From Pectinophora gossypiella (lineage: Eukaryota; Arthropoda; Insecta; Lepidoptera; Gelechiidae): a DNA stretch of 64,000 nucleotides. The position numbers were made by a program, and so were the translations under genes. Each line of letters begins with the position of its first letter. Position 1 is the stretch's first letter. The notes beneath the pieces were generated by a model. The model saw only the letters and a program-made list of their open reading frames with translations. It was not told the DNA's origin and ran no database searches. This document shows positions 9,510 to 21,644 of this stretch, piece by piece. The stretch spans positions 3,162,678 through 3,226,677 of the forward strand of contig NC_065419.1 of NCBI RefSeq assembly GCF_024362695.1, in the 5' to 3' direction.

Positions 9510-12500
9510 CTAATGACTTATTTCGTTTAAAAATCTCATCTAATAAGTAGCTAATTGGTTGTCTATGTTTGAGATTGAACATGTAGCAGATGCCTAATTA
9601 AGATAGGAGCTTGCAAGCAGTTATTATTACGAGTTTCAGATTAACCGTATCATTAGTATACTTAATTGGTCTGTGTCGCTTTTAATGACGAGTAACGCTT
9701 ACATAAAGATGATGTACACAGTCGCACACGCAGATAAAGTAAGTAATATTGTAGGCAGTGATGTGCCGTTGCCGGGAACATAACCACCATCAAGAACTTT
9801 ATTACTTAGACTTTAGGCAGATGGGATCAGATCAGAGTAAAACTATATTATAATTTATTTATTTCATTTACTTTATTTATTACATTTCATTTACTCCTAG
9901 AAATATGGCTCGCCACTGACGCCTAGTGGCCAACAATTGTACTACTTGCTAACACATGTAAAATAACATTAATACGACCATAACGTCACTAGATGGCACG
10001 CATTTCCATATAGAGTGAACAGAACATGTTTTGCGCATGCTATGCAGTTATAATTAATTCAAAGAAGACCAAAAATTATTATTATATACTTCGAATACGT
10101 TCCCTAAAAATACAGAAGGCGCTGTTCAAATTTAACGTAATAATTACCTATTATCTCATTACTCGGGGTATATATTTATTTAAAAACATAATGTGGCATA
10201 TATAAAAATAATTGTTGCTTGATATTTGGATCAGATACTGTATATAATTTACGTTACTACCTTTATTGCTTCACTTTATTTTAATCAAGATAATAATGAA
10301 ACCATTTATTGTTGTGCCTGGGTGTAATAACGAGGATTATCTTTAATAAGTACCCAAAAATAAAGATAAAAGTTGCTATGTGTTTGAAGGTGCATGTATA
10401 TTCATGTATATTCATATGCATGAATTAGAAGGTAAAATTAGAGCGAGCTGAGCTGCTGGTTAATAAGAAGTAGACCCCAGAGCGAGCTTAGCTGCTGGTT
10501 AGAGATTAACTACTGAAGAAAACCACCAGACAATAATCAAGGACAAAGACCGGAAGAAAATGGGCTGCTGGTGGACATCTTAGATAGGAAATGAAAAGAC
10601 AAACGTCGGGATTGAATGCGCTCGTTGATTGATTATTGTGAAAAGACTAGTAAAATATTCAATCCATGTTAAGTAAATGAGGACATTTGTTTTGTTCTGT
10701 GATTATTCATCGTCAGGGATCGCATTATGTTGGCAATTTCAAAAAAGGAACGTCACGTCACTTTTTAAGAGACAAACGTTTTGGCGGGTGTTCCGTCTGG
10801 GACTACGAAGAAAAACAAGTGAAGACGAGGATTGTCGAGAGAAGCGAAAACTGAAAGACTAGTTGCTAGTTTGCTAACAATTATATCTGAAGCTTATTAT
10901 TTTAAAGTATTGATTGTTGAAGATAAATACACGTTAATTTCTGAGTTTTGCATAAATTGTTACTGTACATTACGAAGAAACGGTTTTCCGTTAACATTCT
11001 CCTGACATTTGATTTTAAAAACTTGTATTTACTAGGAAGAGTTTGCATTGTTATGTCTATAGGTATTAAGTTTTCAAATGTTGAAGGATAGTAGAATTTC
11101 GAATTGTAGAAATGTTAATTAGCATAGTGTGAAGTTAGCAATCTTGTATCGCTTTGATACAGTTGTGTTTCAAATTGTATAATGTTAACAGAATTCTTGT
11201 TGCAATGGTTACATGTTCATTAATACAGTAGAGCATCTCACTCTTGTCTGGGTCAGACAAGGGCTCAGTATGGCCGAATGTTAGAAATTATAAATAATTA
11301 ATATTCAATAATATAATTTTAGTAAGTTACTATTAGAAAATTATTCGGTTTCTGAACGCAGGCGGCCCAGCGCCACCTGCAGTTTTTTCAAGGGGATTTT
11401 TTTTAGCTTTTTGGCGGGAAACGGGAACTGGACAGTTGCTTTCTTCATTGAATAATCTAAATAATTAATACGAAGTGGTGTTTTGTGGTAAAAGATCGCA
11501 TTAAGTTAGTCGGAAGACATTCGCGAGTGTTAATATTATATCGGAGTATTCAATAAACAAAGTGTATCTGCCTATTTTCGCTTCGTGCCAGGAAGCCGCT
11601 TCATAACTCGAAAGTTTATGCGGACTTTTGAGTTAATTCGTTTGGGGTTCGGAGTAGGAGTCTACTCCGAGGGTGGGGGCTTAGGTTTCATCATCATCAC
11701 CTTTCATCATTTCATTAATCATCAATAAAAAAAATACGTAAGACATGGCTGTATGGGCATAGTTCCCTTTGCCTTACCCTTCGGGGAAAACCAAAACAAA
11801 AAAAAGGAAATTTTTTGACAGCGCGCGCGAGATGTGGTTCGGTAAAAAAACGCGAAGAAAAACGAGAGTAAAAATAATTCTGAAAATAGTTGTTGTAATG
11901 CAGGGATCCTTGTTATTGTGGAAACAAAAATAAAAGTATTATAGCAGAAAGCTTTCATTCTTATAATTAAGTTAAGTTTCTTATAAGGAAAACTTAGGTT
12001 AAGAAGTAAGTAAAACAACAACCTTCGTGTTATAATCTTTAATGTTAACAATAATAGCACATAGGATCATTTACATTATTATAAGTAGTTGCAAACATAA
12101 AACCATTGCTCGGAAACTGTTTGTTGTTGGTTTGTTATTAAAGTCTTTGTAATTCAAGTTAAGAACATTTTGCACTTGAACATCTTGATCTGTTTTGTTT
12201 TATAAGTATTGCGCTGTTATGAAACTCTTAAGTCCATTGTAGTAATTGAGAATTACTTGATATTCCTGTCGCGACGACTCTTTTACACTTGTATATATCA
12301 ATAATTATGTATATATACATAAATTATATACAATCAAAGAATTATGAATCTATTGTAGGGATGTGAATGCACACATACTAGACTGACGTCGCGAATACCA
12401 ATCAGTATGTGTAGATAGGATGTAACTCTTACTCACTCATAGGTTCCTATGTCAGTGATCAGATCCTCAATATGGCTTTCCTTACACCTTTCCTTTCACC

Positions 12501-12715
12501 TCATGGATACGGATTACTTCTCCATCTGTAAGTTTAAGAAACATAAATGAACTACTGATTGGTGATACAACTACCACCTACTTGGTGACACATCACCCTG
12601 CAGAATGTAAGCCTATCTCTCTTAATGACACCAACGTACCTATGTGATCTTATTCATTACTCTCAGGTTTTACTTTATGTCAGTTAATTGCCCTTTTATA
12701 CATGACCCATACAAT
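9510..12715. other. Unit 1 spacer without recognised gene
   Basis: AT-rich with a few short frames, none convincing. It contains a short THAP-like start (ATG at 10296, reading VVPGCNN then a stop) and a conserved block near 11278-11780 with an AATAAA and TTCGCTTCGTGCC that repeats in every unit and could be an old LTR or promoter remnant. The 61-aa frame at 10677 and the 112-aa minus frame at 11722 recur with the duplication and show no domain. Confidence 0.4.
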
Positions 12716-13260
12716 GGTGTGCTTATCAGCACTTAGGTAACTAAGTAAGACTTATTCATTAGTGTGCATGCTAGCAGTTGGGTGGCCAAGAAAGCCCTAT
12801 TCATCAGTGTGCCCGCCAGCACTTAAGTGGCCAAGAAGCACTATTCATCAGTGTGCCCGCCAGCACTTGGGTGGTCAAGGAAGACCTCTTCGACGGTGTG
12901 CACGCCAGCACTTAGATGGTCAAGGAAGACCTCTTCAACGGTGTGCACGCCAGCACTTACGTGGCCAAGAAGGCCTCTACAACAGTGTGCACGGCAGCAC
13001 TTAGGTGGTCAAGAAAGACCTCTTCAACAGTGTGCACGTCAGCACTTAGGTGGCCAAGAAGGCCTCTACAACAGTGTACACGCCAGCACTTAGGTGGTCA
13101 AGGAAGACCTCTTCAACGGTGTGCACGCCAGCACTTACGTGGCCAAGAAGGCCTCTACAACAGTGTGCACGCCAGCACTTAGGTGGTCAAGGAAGACCTC
13201 TTCAACAGTGTGCACGCCAGCACTTACGTGGCCAAGAAGTCCTCTACATTGGTGCACCAT
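12716..13260. repeat. 44/45-bp minisatellite, unit 1, about 12 copies
   Basis: Unit of the form GTGGCCAAGAAGGCCTCTAC then AACAGTGTGCACGCCAGCAC. Two subtypes alternate: GGTCAAGGAAGACCTCTTC and GGCCAAGAAGGCCTCTAC. Alternating 44 and 45 bp steps leave open frames in all three forward phases; none is a gene. Confidence 0.85.
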
Positions 13261-14190
13261 ACCCTTAGATGCAACCTGGCCAAGAAATACTTCTTCGATT
13301 GCGGGCTACTCATTTGGACAACGGTAGCCAAAGAAGGCTTCTACAATGCAAGCTATGCATACAGACAACGTCTTTAATTGTGGGCATTACTTATTGATGC
13401 CCCTAAAGTGTACTCATCTATCTTTACAAGTCGCATTGCCGCCCGGCCATTTTAAACACAAGTTATCAAACAGAATTTGGCATCATCGTTAGTAAAATTA
13501 TAGTCAAATTAATAAAAGGGAGTTATATCACCACTACGTAGCTTTGGTAACAGCATCAGCGGGACTTTCTGCACTTTTTCACTCATATAAAAGTTAAACT
13601 CACTTTAACTACTTTCTTAGAAAACAAGCTTGTCAAGACAAGATTTAAGACATAGACAAGATTCACTTACTGATAGAAAAATTTGCGGGCTTCCGTTTCG
13701 GTGTTGCTACTTGTGACATTCCATATTTAGAATCGTGACTCATCGTCACGACAATTCCTTGTATTTTGCAATACTTATAGGTTAGAAATAATATTTAGAT
13801 TTTTTTCATAAGTAGTCAATGTTCAATAGTGTTGCACCTTGATCTAGTAATACAATAGTAATAGAATTCCACTTTTGTAAAAAGGGAACATGTGTGATAG
13901 TCTATGATTGATTTACTATGGCAATATTTTATAACATGATTGGTTTATGAAAAAATAAAAGATTTATCTATGGTTCAACAAACGGGTATGGTGTGGTATA
14001 CTTGGTCTTTCGTGTGGAATAAGTGGTGGTCTCTATGGTCTCTTCGGAGTCAAACATCATGTCAAATGGAACAACTCTAAATAAATTCGAGTCATAAGAT
14101 TGGCAGCGACCTCGCCTTTTAACCGTTACATTATAGAAACAACTGTGAAAAAGTAATTAATATTAAATACACAAATCATTAATGTACTTA

Positions 14191-14356
14191 TACAGGGTGT
14201 AAGTGACATCTTAACGAATACTAAGAGGGATGATTCAGCTCATTATTCAGTTAATATCAAGTGGAATTGTCTACGTCAAAAGTAAAGAATTGAAAATAAA
14301 TAAAAAAAAAACATGAATCAACCCCCTATTCGTTACGATGTCACTAACACCCTGTA
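14191..14356. repeat. Palindromic MITE, copy 3 (internally deleted)
   Basis: Ends TACAGGGTGTAAGTGACATC and, inverted, GTCACTAACACCCTGTA. One inner arm is missing. Confidence 0.7.
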
Positions 14357-14838
14357 TAACAAAACCTTTTTCTTGTTTCAAACTTTTTAGAACGTGTCTT
14401 TCCGTAGTCGGGTTTTAGTTTTCAAACTTATATTTTTATAGTATATTTTATATAATTCATCGTTTAATAGGTTTTAGTGGGAAGTAGTAGTTATAATATT
14501 GATTTGTTCTTGTATTGAATCGAAGTAAAATGCTATAGATATCAAAGTACAGTCCTACTAATATATAAAAGTGAAAGTTTCTAAATCTAGACAGTTAAAA
14601 CAAAAATACATAAATAAATTATAATAAACAAAAAACATGCAAATACGTATTTAACATACAAATTACTAAAATAGTTCATAAAATAAAAAGTAAAAGTTTA
14701 AAAAAAAATCGAATATTGTGTTTCGAGATTCAAGATTTGTGAGGCATATTCATGTTAGGATAAATGTCGCAAATGGCAATGTAGCAAATGGCAAACCTAT
14801 CTCGATCACTGATTATATGCCACTAGGTTCATACTCAC

Positions 14839-15043
14839 TTCAGGCAACTTTCGTTTGGATATGTCTCATTATCACTACCACAAACTGGATCTAATATGCG
14901 AATGCAATTACATTCATGTTTAATCCTTTTTGGATAAACTTTTCCTCGCAATTTTACGAGTAGCAAACGACCAGAAGAGCTTTTCCTGGGGAAAGACGAC
15001 CCTGGTACTGTCAGCACGGCCACCGTGAGTACTACAATCATAC
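14839..15043 (-). CDS. Kazal-type protease inhibitor, beta exon, unit 2 (partial gene)
   Basis: Same 205-nt exon with intact splice sites and frame. Differences from unit 1: the residue between Cys1 and Cys2 is Asn (AAT) instead of Arg (AGA), the residue before Cys4 is Ser instead of Gly, and Lys replaces Arg in the basic spacer. P1 Arg is kept. An open frame reads through from the upstream retrotransposon fragment into this exon, but the splice acceptor sits between them. Confidence 0.72.
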
Positions 15044-15174
15044 CTGGAAAAATGACATTAATGTTTGGTTCATACATTTTTTTTAACTTTGTTGGGTTTG
15101 CTCTTGGCCCCAGACAATGCCCGAAGGCATTGACGAGGCCTAAGATGGAGCGAGCTCGCCCAGAAGGCGCCTGT

Positions 15175-15387
15175 TCACTCTGGCCTTGAATTCGGAAATA
15201 CAGAAGATGGCAGAGAATTCCACTCGTTAGCAGTGCGCATAATGAAGGACGATGCGAAGCGCTTTGTGCGAATAGTTGGGATATCCACCAAATAGGAATA
15301 GAACCCGGCTGTACGTTTGGAAGTCCGAAGATAAAAGGGGGATGGTGGAATGAGCTCGTGTAGACCGCGGGCACACTCCCCTAACAC
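15175..15387 (-). mobile_element. Non-LTR retrotransposon ORF2 C-terminal fragment, unit 2
   Basis: Minus-strand frame contains HELIPPSPFYLRTSKRTAG and SFIMRTANEWNSLPSSVFPN, which match the conserved tail of insect non-LTR reverse transcriptases (RT followed by PRTAxxWNSLPxxVFP). It lies in the intron between alpha and beta Kazal exons. Sister copies: 21051-21263 (unit 3), about 27190-27410 (unit 4), truncated in units 1 and 5. It predates the segmental duplication. Confidence 0.7.
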
Positions 15388-15491
15388 ACATAATTATGTG
15401 TGACTTCATTGAGCATAGCTGGTGAGGCATGAGTTTATTATATACACTACACACCTCTGTCACCTGCATTTTGGCAACTGGATTTTGCTTC

Positions 15492-15737
15492 TACAGGATG
15501 TTAGTGATTTCGTAACGAAAACTTTGAGAGAGCACATTAGGTTACACTGTAATGTTATATGTACCTTTATGACTAAAATTAAATTGAAAATTCTGAGTTG
15601 ATATTAAGTGGATTTTTCCGTCGCAAAAGCATGAAACTAAAAATAATTAAAAAAACCACTAAAATTTACATCATCACCAAAAATCATAGTCTGAATCATC
15701 CCCTTAGTATTTATTACGATGTCACTAACACCATGTA
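15492..15737. repeat. Palindromic MITE, copy 4
   Basis: Ends TACAGGATGTTAGTGATTTC and, inverted, GATGTCACTAACACCATGTA. A diverged copy of the family, shared with unit 4 (27593-27836). Confidence 0.65.
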
Positions 15738-15948
15738 TAACTTAAAATACTCGGGAACCATGCAAATTTCTTCTAGTGTAATATTTTTTTAAACCGACTC
15801 TGTAGAGATTACTTACTTCCTACAAACGAACTAACTTATAAACTTTTAGTAGGTACCTACCTAACTCTTTAAATAGATGACGATTAAAAGTGTTATCTAC
15901 TTAATAAAGATTATATCTTGTTTTAAGTTTACGCGGTTATTATCATAA

Positions 15949-16030
15949 TTAAAACACACAATAACGGGTTCTTACCGCGTTTAAATGGGGATATTTAAAC
16001 GCGGTAAGAACCCGTTATTATGTGTTTTAA
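15949..16030. repeat. Short foldback element, unit 2
   Basis: About 82 bp. The arm TTAAAACACACAATAACGGG continuing to ACCGCGTTTAAA is inverted as TTTAAACGCGGTAAGAACCC continuing to GTGTTTTAA, with about 8 bases between. The same element is in unit 4, and a longer form is at 48011-48177. Confidence 0.8.
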
Positions 16031-16274
16031 AGATTATATCGTCGCTTTATTACAGTGAATCCCATGTAGCCTTTTGGAAAATTATATTCGGGTGTGATTT
16101 TTTCAACAAATCTTTGCAATAGACAAACTAAAAAATTATCGTCTCAATTTTTACCCGGATTGATATTCATTGACAGAAATCGAGGATTCGTTTCACAACC
16201 GAATGTGACTTTTCAAAAAGGCGCCGACTTGGTATTCCTTATAAGGTGACGATATTTGGTTCTTACAGACATAC

Positions 16275-16359
16275 CTGTAATACACGTATTCATTGTTCGT
16301 GTCGGAGCAGCGCAGTGACCAGGTTTTGCAGCAGACCCCACAGGGTGGAGTCAGTAACA
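16275..16359 (-). CDS. Kazal-like alpha exon, unit 2 (partial, diverged)
   Basis: Same 85-nt segment as in unit 1. After Cys3 it reads SDTNNEY rather than SVTNNEY, a change shared with unit 4. Donor is GTATGT here. Confidence 0.42.
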
Positions 16360-16432
16360 CTAATGACTTATTTCGTTTAAAAATCTCATCTAATAAGTAG
16401 CTAATTGGTTGTCTATGTTTGAGATTGAACAT

Positions 16433-19371
16433 GTAGCAGATGCCTAATTAAGATAGGAGCTTGCAAGCAGTTATTATAACGAGTTTCAGATTAACCGTAT
16501 CATTAGTATACTTAATTGGTCTGTGTCGCTTTTAATGACGAGTAACGCTTACATAAAGACGATATACACAGTCGCACACGCAGATAAAGTAAGTAATATT
16601 GTAGGCAGTGATGTGCCGTTGCCGGGAACATAACCACCATCAAGAACTTTATTACCTAGACTTTAGGCAGATGGGATCAGAGTAAAATCTTAAAGAAATG
16701 TTATAATTTATTTATTTCATTTACTTTTTTTTATTAGTAGAGTCATTTGTAAATATTTCCTTTTATTTTTGCGCAATAAAGTACATTTATTTGTAGTAGT
16801 AACATTTAAATAAAAACACCCAGTGTCCTTACTGTTAACGAGATTTTACAACGAACATAGAAAAAAAAAACACACACACACCTCCTAGAAAAATATGGCT
16901 CGCCACTGTCGCCTAGTGGCTAACAATTATACTACTTGCTAACACATGTAAAGTAACATTATAATAATACGACCATAACGTCACTAGATGGCACGCATTT
17001 CCATATAAAATGAACAGAACACGTTTTTATATTTTATAGTTTTAATTAAAGGTATAATAATAAGCCGTATAGAATGTTTTTGTGTCGATCAAAAATTATT
17101 ATTATATACTTCGGCTACGTTCCCTAAAAATACAGATGGCGCTGTTCAAATTTAACGTAATAATTACCTATTATCTCAAAGACCAAGTATCCTCTGCTCC
17201 AAGTATCTCATTGCTCGGGGTACATAATTATTTAAAAATATAATGTGGCATAAATAAAAAATAATTGTTGCTTGATATATGGATGAGATAAGTATATAAT
17301 TTATGTTACTACCTATATTTCTTCACTTTATTTTGATCAGAATAATAATGGGCGGAACATGTGTTGTGCCTGGGTGTTATAACGAGGATTATCTTTAATA
17401 CCTACCCAAAAACAAAGATAAAAGTTGCTATGTCTGTTTTGCATGAAATTAGAAGGTTAAATAAAATGGTTAGAGATTAACTACTGAAGAAAACCACCAG
17501 ACAATAATCAAGGACAAAGACCGGAAGAAAATGGGCTGCTGGTGGACTTCTTAGATAGGAAATGAAAAGACAAACGTCGGGATTGAATGCGCTCGTTGAT
17601 TGATTATTGTAAAAAGACTAGTAAAATATTCAATCCATGTTAAGTAAATGAGGACACCATTTGTTTTGTTCTGTGATTATTCATCGTCAGGGATCGCATT
17701 ATATCTGAAGCTTATTATTTTAAAGTATTGATTGTTGAAGATAAATACATGTTAATTTCTGAGTTTTGCATAAATTGTTACTGTATATTACGAAGAAACG
17801 GTTTTCCGTTAACATTCTCCTGACATTTGATTTTAAAACTTGTATTTACCAGGAAGAGTGTGCATTGTTATGTCTATAGGTATTAAGTAAGTTTTCAAAT
17901 GTTGAAGGACAGTAGAATTTCGAATTGTTGAAATGTTAGTTATCATAGTGTGAAACAATCTTGTATCGCTGTTACCATAACTATTAGGTATTCTTTGATA
18001 CAGTTGTGTTTCAAATTGTATAATGTTAACAGAATTCTTGTTGCAATCGTTACATGTTCATTAATACAGTAGAGCATCTCACTCTTGTCTGGGTCAGACA
18101 AGGGGTCAGAATGGCCGAATGTTAGAAATTATAAATAATTTATATTCAATAATATAATTTTAATAAGTTACTATTAGAAAATTATTCGGTTTCTGAACGC
18201 AGGCGGCCCAGCGCACAGACCAAGTAGAGATACTACGGCCCATAGAGATACTATGCTACGGCCCAGCGCCACCTGCAGTTTTTTCAAGAGATTTTTTTTT
18301 TTGGCTTTTTGGCGGGAAACGGGAACGGGACAGTTGCTTTCTTCATTGAATAATCTAAATAATTAATACGAAGTGGTGTTTTGTGGTTAATGATCGCATT
18401 AAGTTAGTCGGAAGACATTCGCGAGTGTTATTATATCGGAGTATTCAATAAACAAAGTGTATCTGCCTATTTTCGCTTCGTGCCGGGAAGCCGCTTCATA
18501 ACTCAAAAGTTTATGCGGACTTTTGAGTTAATTCGTTTGGGGTTCGGAATAGGAATCTACTCCGAGGGTGGGGGCTTAGGTTTCATCATCATCACCTTTC
18601 ATCATTTCATTAATCATCAAGAAAAAAAATACGTAAGACATGGCTGTATGGGCATAGTTCCCTTTGCCTTACCCTTCGGGGAAAACCATAACAAAAAAAG
18701 GGTTCTTTTAAAAGCGCGCGCGAGGTGTGGTTCGGTAAAAAACGCGAAGAAAAACGAGAGCAAAAATAATTCTGAAAATAGTTGTTGTAATGCAGGGATC
18801 CTTGTTATTGTGGAAACAAAAATAAAAGTATTATAGCAGAAAGCTTTCATTCTTATAATTAAGTTAAGTTTCTTATAAGGAAAACTTAGGTTAAGAAGTA
18901 AGTAAAACAACAACCTTCGTGTTATAATCTTTAATGTTAACAATAATAGCACATAGGATCATTTACATTATTATAAGTAGTTGCAAACATAAAACCATTG
19001 CTCGGAAACTGTTTGTTGTTGGTTTGTTATTAAAGTTTTTGTAATTCAAGTTAAGAACATTTTGCACTTGAACATCTTGATCTGTTTTGTTTTATAAGTA
19101 TTGCGCTGTTATGAAACTCTTAAGTCCATTGTAGTAATTGAGAATTACTTGATATTCCTTGTATTTTGCAATACTTATAAGTTAGAAATAGTATTTAGAT
19201 TTTTTTCATAAGTTGTCAATGTTCAATAGTGTTGCACCTTGATCTAGTAATAGAATTCCACTTTTGTAAAAATGGAACATGATTACTATGGCAATATTTT
19301 ATACCTAGGTAACATGATGTTTATAAAAAAATAAATGATTATATCATTGGTCCATCATAATAAGTGGTGGA
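16433..19371. other. Unit 2 spacer without recognised gene
   Basis: AT-rich duplicated sequence. Holds a short THAP-like start (ATG at 17348: MGGTCVVPGC then a stop after six more codons) and the conserved block with AATAAA near 18450. No complete gene seen. Confidence 0.4.
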
Positions 19372-19531
19372 CTCTATGCTCTCTTCGGAGTCAAACATCA
19401 TGTCAAATGGAACAACTCTAAATAAATTCGAGTCATAAGATTGGCAGCGACCTCGCCTTTTAACCTTTACATTATAGAAACAACTGTGAAAAAGTAATTA
19501 ATATTAAATACACAAATCATTAATGTACTTA

Positions 19532-19746
19532 TACAGGGTGTAAGTGACATCGTAACGAATACTAAGAGGGATGATTCAGCTCATTATTCTGAGTTAATAT
19601 CAAGTGGAATTTTCTATGGCAAAAGTATAGAATTGAAAATAATTTAAAAAAAACATGAAATTTGCCACCGAAAATTCCACTTGAAATAAACCCCCTATTC
19701 GTCTTAATCAACCCCCTATTCGTAACGATGTCACTAACACCCTGTA
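19532..19746. repeat. Palindromic MITE, copy 5
   Basis: Ends TACAGGGTGTAAGTGACATC and, inverted, GTCACTAACACCCTGTA, about 215 bp. Confidence 0.75.
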
Positions 19747-19959
19747 TAACAAAACCTTTTTCTTGTTTCAAACTTTTTAGAGCGTGTTTTTTCCGTAGTC
19801 GGTTTTTAGTTTTTAAACTTATATTTTATAAAATATTTTATATATAATTTATCGTTTAATAGGTTTTAGTGGGAAGTAGTAGTTATAATATTGATTTGTT
19901 CTTGCATTAAATCGAAGTAAACTGTTATAGATATCAAAGTACAGTCCTACCTACTAATA

Positions 19960-20189
19960 TACAGGGTGTTAGTGACATCGTAACGAATACTCAGGGGGAT
20001 GATTCAGACCATGATTCTGAGTTAATATCAAGTGGAATTTTCCGTCGCAAAATTCATGTTTTTTTTAGTTTTTTTTTAAATTATTTTCAATTCTATAATT
20101 TTGCGATGGAAAATTCCACTTGATATTAACTCAGAATAATCAGCTGAATCATCCCCCTCAGTATTCGTTACGATGTCACTTACACCCCA
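19960..20189. repeat. Palindromic MITE, copy 6
   Basis: About 230 bp, near-perfect palindrome. Left end TACAGGGTGTTAGTGACATC; arms contain GATATCAAGTGGAATTTTCC-type sequence on both sides of a T/A-rich centre. Confidence 0.78.
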
Positions 20190-20221
20190 CACAAGTACAT
20201 ACGGTAGCCATACAAGTAGGT

Positions 20222-20450
20222 ATGGGTGTTAGTGACACCGTAACGAATACTGAGGGGGATGGTTCAGACCATGATTCTGAGTTGATATCAAGTGGAATTT
20301 TCAGTCTGAACATTCCTGAAAATTTTTGTGTTTTTTTAATTATTTTCAATTCCATACTTTTGCGACGGAAAATTCCACTTGATATCATCTCAGAATCATG
20401 GCCTCAATCACCCCTCAAAGTTTTCGTTACGATGTCACTAACACCCTGTA
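20222..20450. repeat. Palindromic MITE, copy 7
   Basis: About 229 bp, right next to copy 6, same orientation of variants. Right end GATGTCACTAACACCCTGTA. Confidence 0.78.
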
Positions 20451-20712
20451 TAAAAGTGAAAGTTTGTAAATCTAGACAGTTAAAACAAAAATACATAAAT
20501 AAATTATAATAAACAAAAAAAATGCAAATACGTATTAACATACAAATTACTAAAATAGTTCATAAAATAAAAAGTAAAAGTTAAAAAAAAAGTCGAATAT
20601 TGTGTTTCGAGATTCAAGATTTGTGAGGCATATTCATGTTAGGATAAATGTCGCATATGGCACTACCTATCTCGATCACTGATTATATTCCACTAAGTAG
20701 GTTCATACTCAC

Positions 20713-20917
20713 TTCAGGCAACCTTCGTTTGGATATGTCTCATTATCACTACCACAAACTGGATCCAACATGCGAATGCATCTACATTCATGTTTAATCC
20801 TTTTTGGATAAACTTTTCCTCGCAATTTTACCAGTAGCAAACGACCAGAAGAGCTTTTCCTGGGAAAAGACGACACTGGTACTGTCAGCACGGCCACCGT
20901 GAGTACTACAATCATAC
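20713..20917 (-). CDS. Kazal-type protease inhibitor, beta exon, unit 3 (partial gene)
   Basis: Same intact 205-nt exon. Differs from unit 1 by Met for Ile right after the P1 Arg (predicted P1'), Val for Gly in the signal region (VPVSSF) and Lys for Arg in the spacer. Arg lies between Cys1 and Cys2, Gly before Cys4, as in units 1 and 5. Confidence 0.72.
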
Positions 20918-21486
20918 CTGGAAAAATGACATTAATGTTTGGTTCATACATTTTTTTTTTAACTTTGATGGGTTTGCTCTTGGCCCCAGACAATGCCCGA
21001 AGGCATTGACGAGGCCTAAGATGGAGCGAGCTCGCCCAGAAGGCGCCTGTTCACTCTGGCCTTGAATTCGGAAATACAGAAGATGGCAGAGAATTCCACT
21101 CCTTAGCAGTGCGCATAATGAAGGACGATGCGAAGCGCTTTGTGCGAATAGTTGGGATATCCACCAAATAGGAATAGAACCCGGCTGTACGTTTGGAAGT
21201 CCGAAGATAAAAGGGGGATGGTGGAATGAGCTCGTGTAGACCGCGGGCACACTCCCCTAACACACATAATTAATATCACGTGGTTTCCAGGATTCGTGCC
21301 CGGTTAATGGCAATAGGCTGGCTCCCAATCATATACGGGACATGTGGGACTTCATTGAGCATAGCTGGTGAGGCATGAGTTTATTATATACAATGCTGTG
21401 AAAACGTACAGCCGGGTTCTATTTTATCTTCGGACTTCCGTTTAGAAGAAGTATAAGGTGACGATATTTGGTTCTTACAGACATAC

Positions 21487-21571
21487 CTGTAATACACGTA
21501 TTCATTGTTCGTGACGGAGCAGCGCAGTGACCAGGTTTTGCAGCAGACCCCACAAGGTGGAGTCAGTAACA
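21487..21571 (-). CDS. Kazal-like alpha exon, unit 3 (partial, diverged)
   Basis: Same as unit 1 (SVTNNEY after Cys3), donor GTATGT, frame intact. Confidence 0.42.
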
Positions 21572-21644
21572 CTAATGACTTATTTCGTTTAAAAATCTCA
21601 TCTAATAAGTAGCTAATTGGTTGTCTATGTTTGAGATTGAACAT

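Larger units (their letters stand above)
7771..14020. repeat. Duplicated Kazal segment, unit 1 (about 6.25 kb)
   Basis: Each of the five units starts with the same block (AAGTGG[A/T]GGTCTCTATGG followed by a block containing GGAGTCAAACATCATG). Contents in order: MITEs, beta Kazal exon (minus), non-LTR ORF2 tail, alpha Kazal exon (minus), a long AT-rich stretch, then a 44/45-bp minisatellite. Units 1 and 3 match almost base for base from about 9.6 to 14.0 kb (offset about 12060-12085). Units 2 and 4 match each other in lacking the minisatellite. Confidence 0.85.
14021..19371. repeat. Duplicated Kazal segment, unit 2 (about 5.35 kb)
   Basis: Starts with the common block at 14021. Same order as unit 1 but without the minisatellite and with small deletions (for example the stretch equivalent to 10740-10880). 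It is the empty-site partner of unit 4: GACCAAGT at 18218-18225 occurs once here and flanks a 2-kb insertion in unit 4. Confidence 0.85.

Noticed and set aside
11278..11780. Solo LTR in each Kazal unit
   Set aside because: The block has an AATAAA and a TGTTAG start, but I found no paired end or target duplication; left as an unassigned conserved block.
11722..12060. 112-residue Leu-rich minus-strand frame repeated at 18617, 23807 and 35944
   Set aside because: It recurs only because the segment is duplicated. Unit copies differ in the C-terminal frame, and no domain, poly(A) signal or splice site supports it.
12762..13377. Several 64-104 residue frames in the minisatellites (also 24847-25367)
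   Set aside because: The 44/45-bp repeat lacks stops in all forward phases; no start context, domain or conservation supports coding.
14835..15374. A 179-residue minus-strand frame joining a retrotransposon-like stretch to the beta Kazal exon (also 26862-27401)
   Set aside because: The retrotransposon protein is in another frame, and a splice acceptor (TTTTTCCAG) separates the two parts. The fusion is a read-through of intron sequence, not a chimeric gene.
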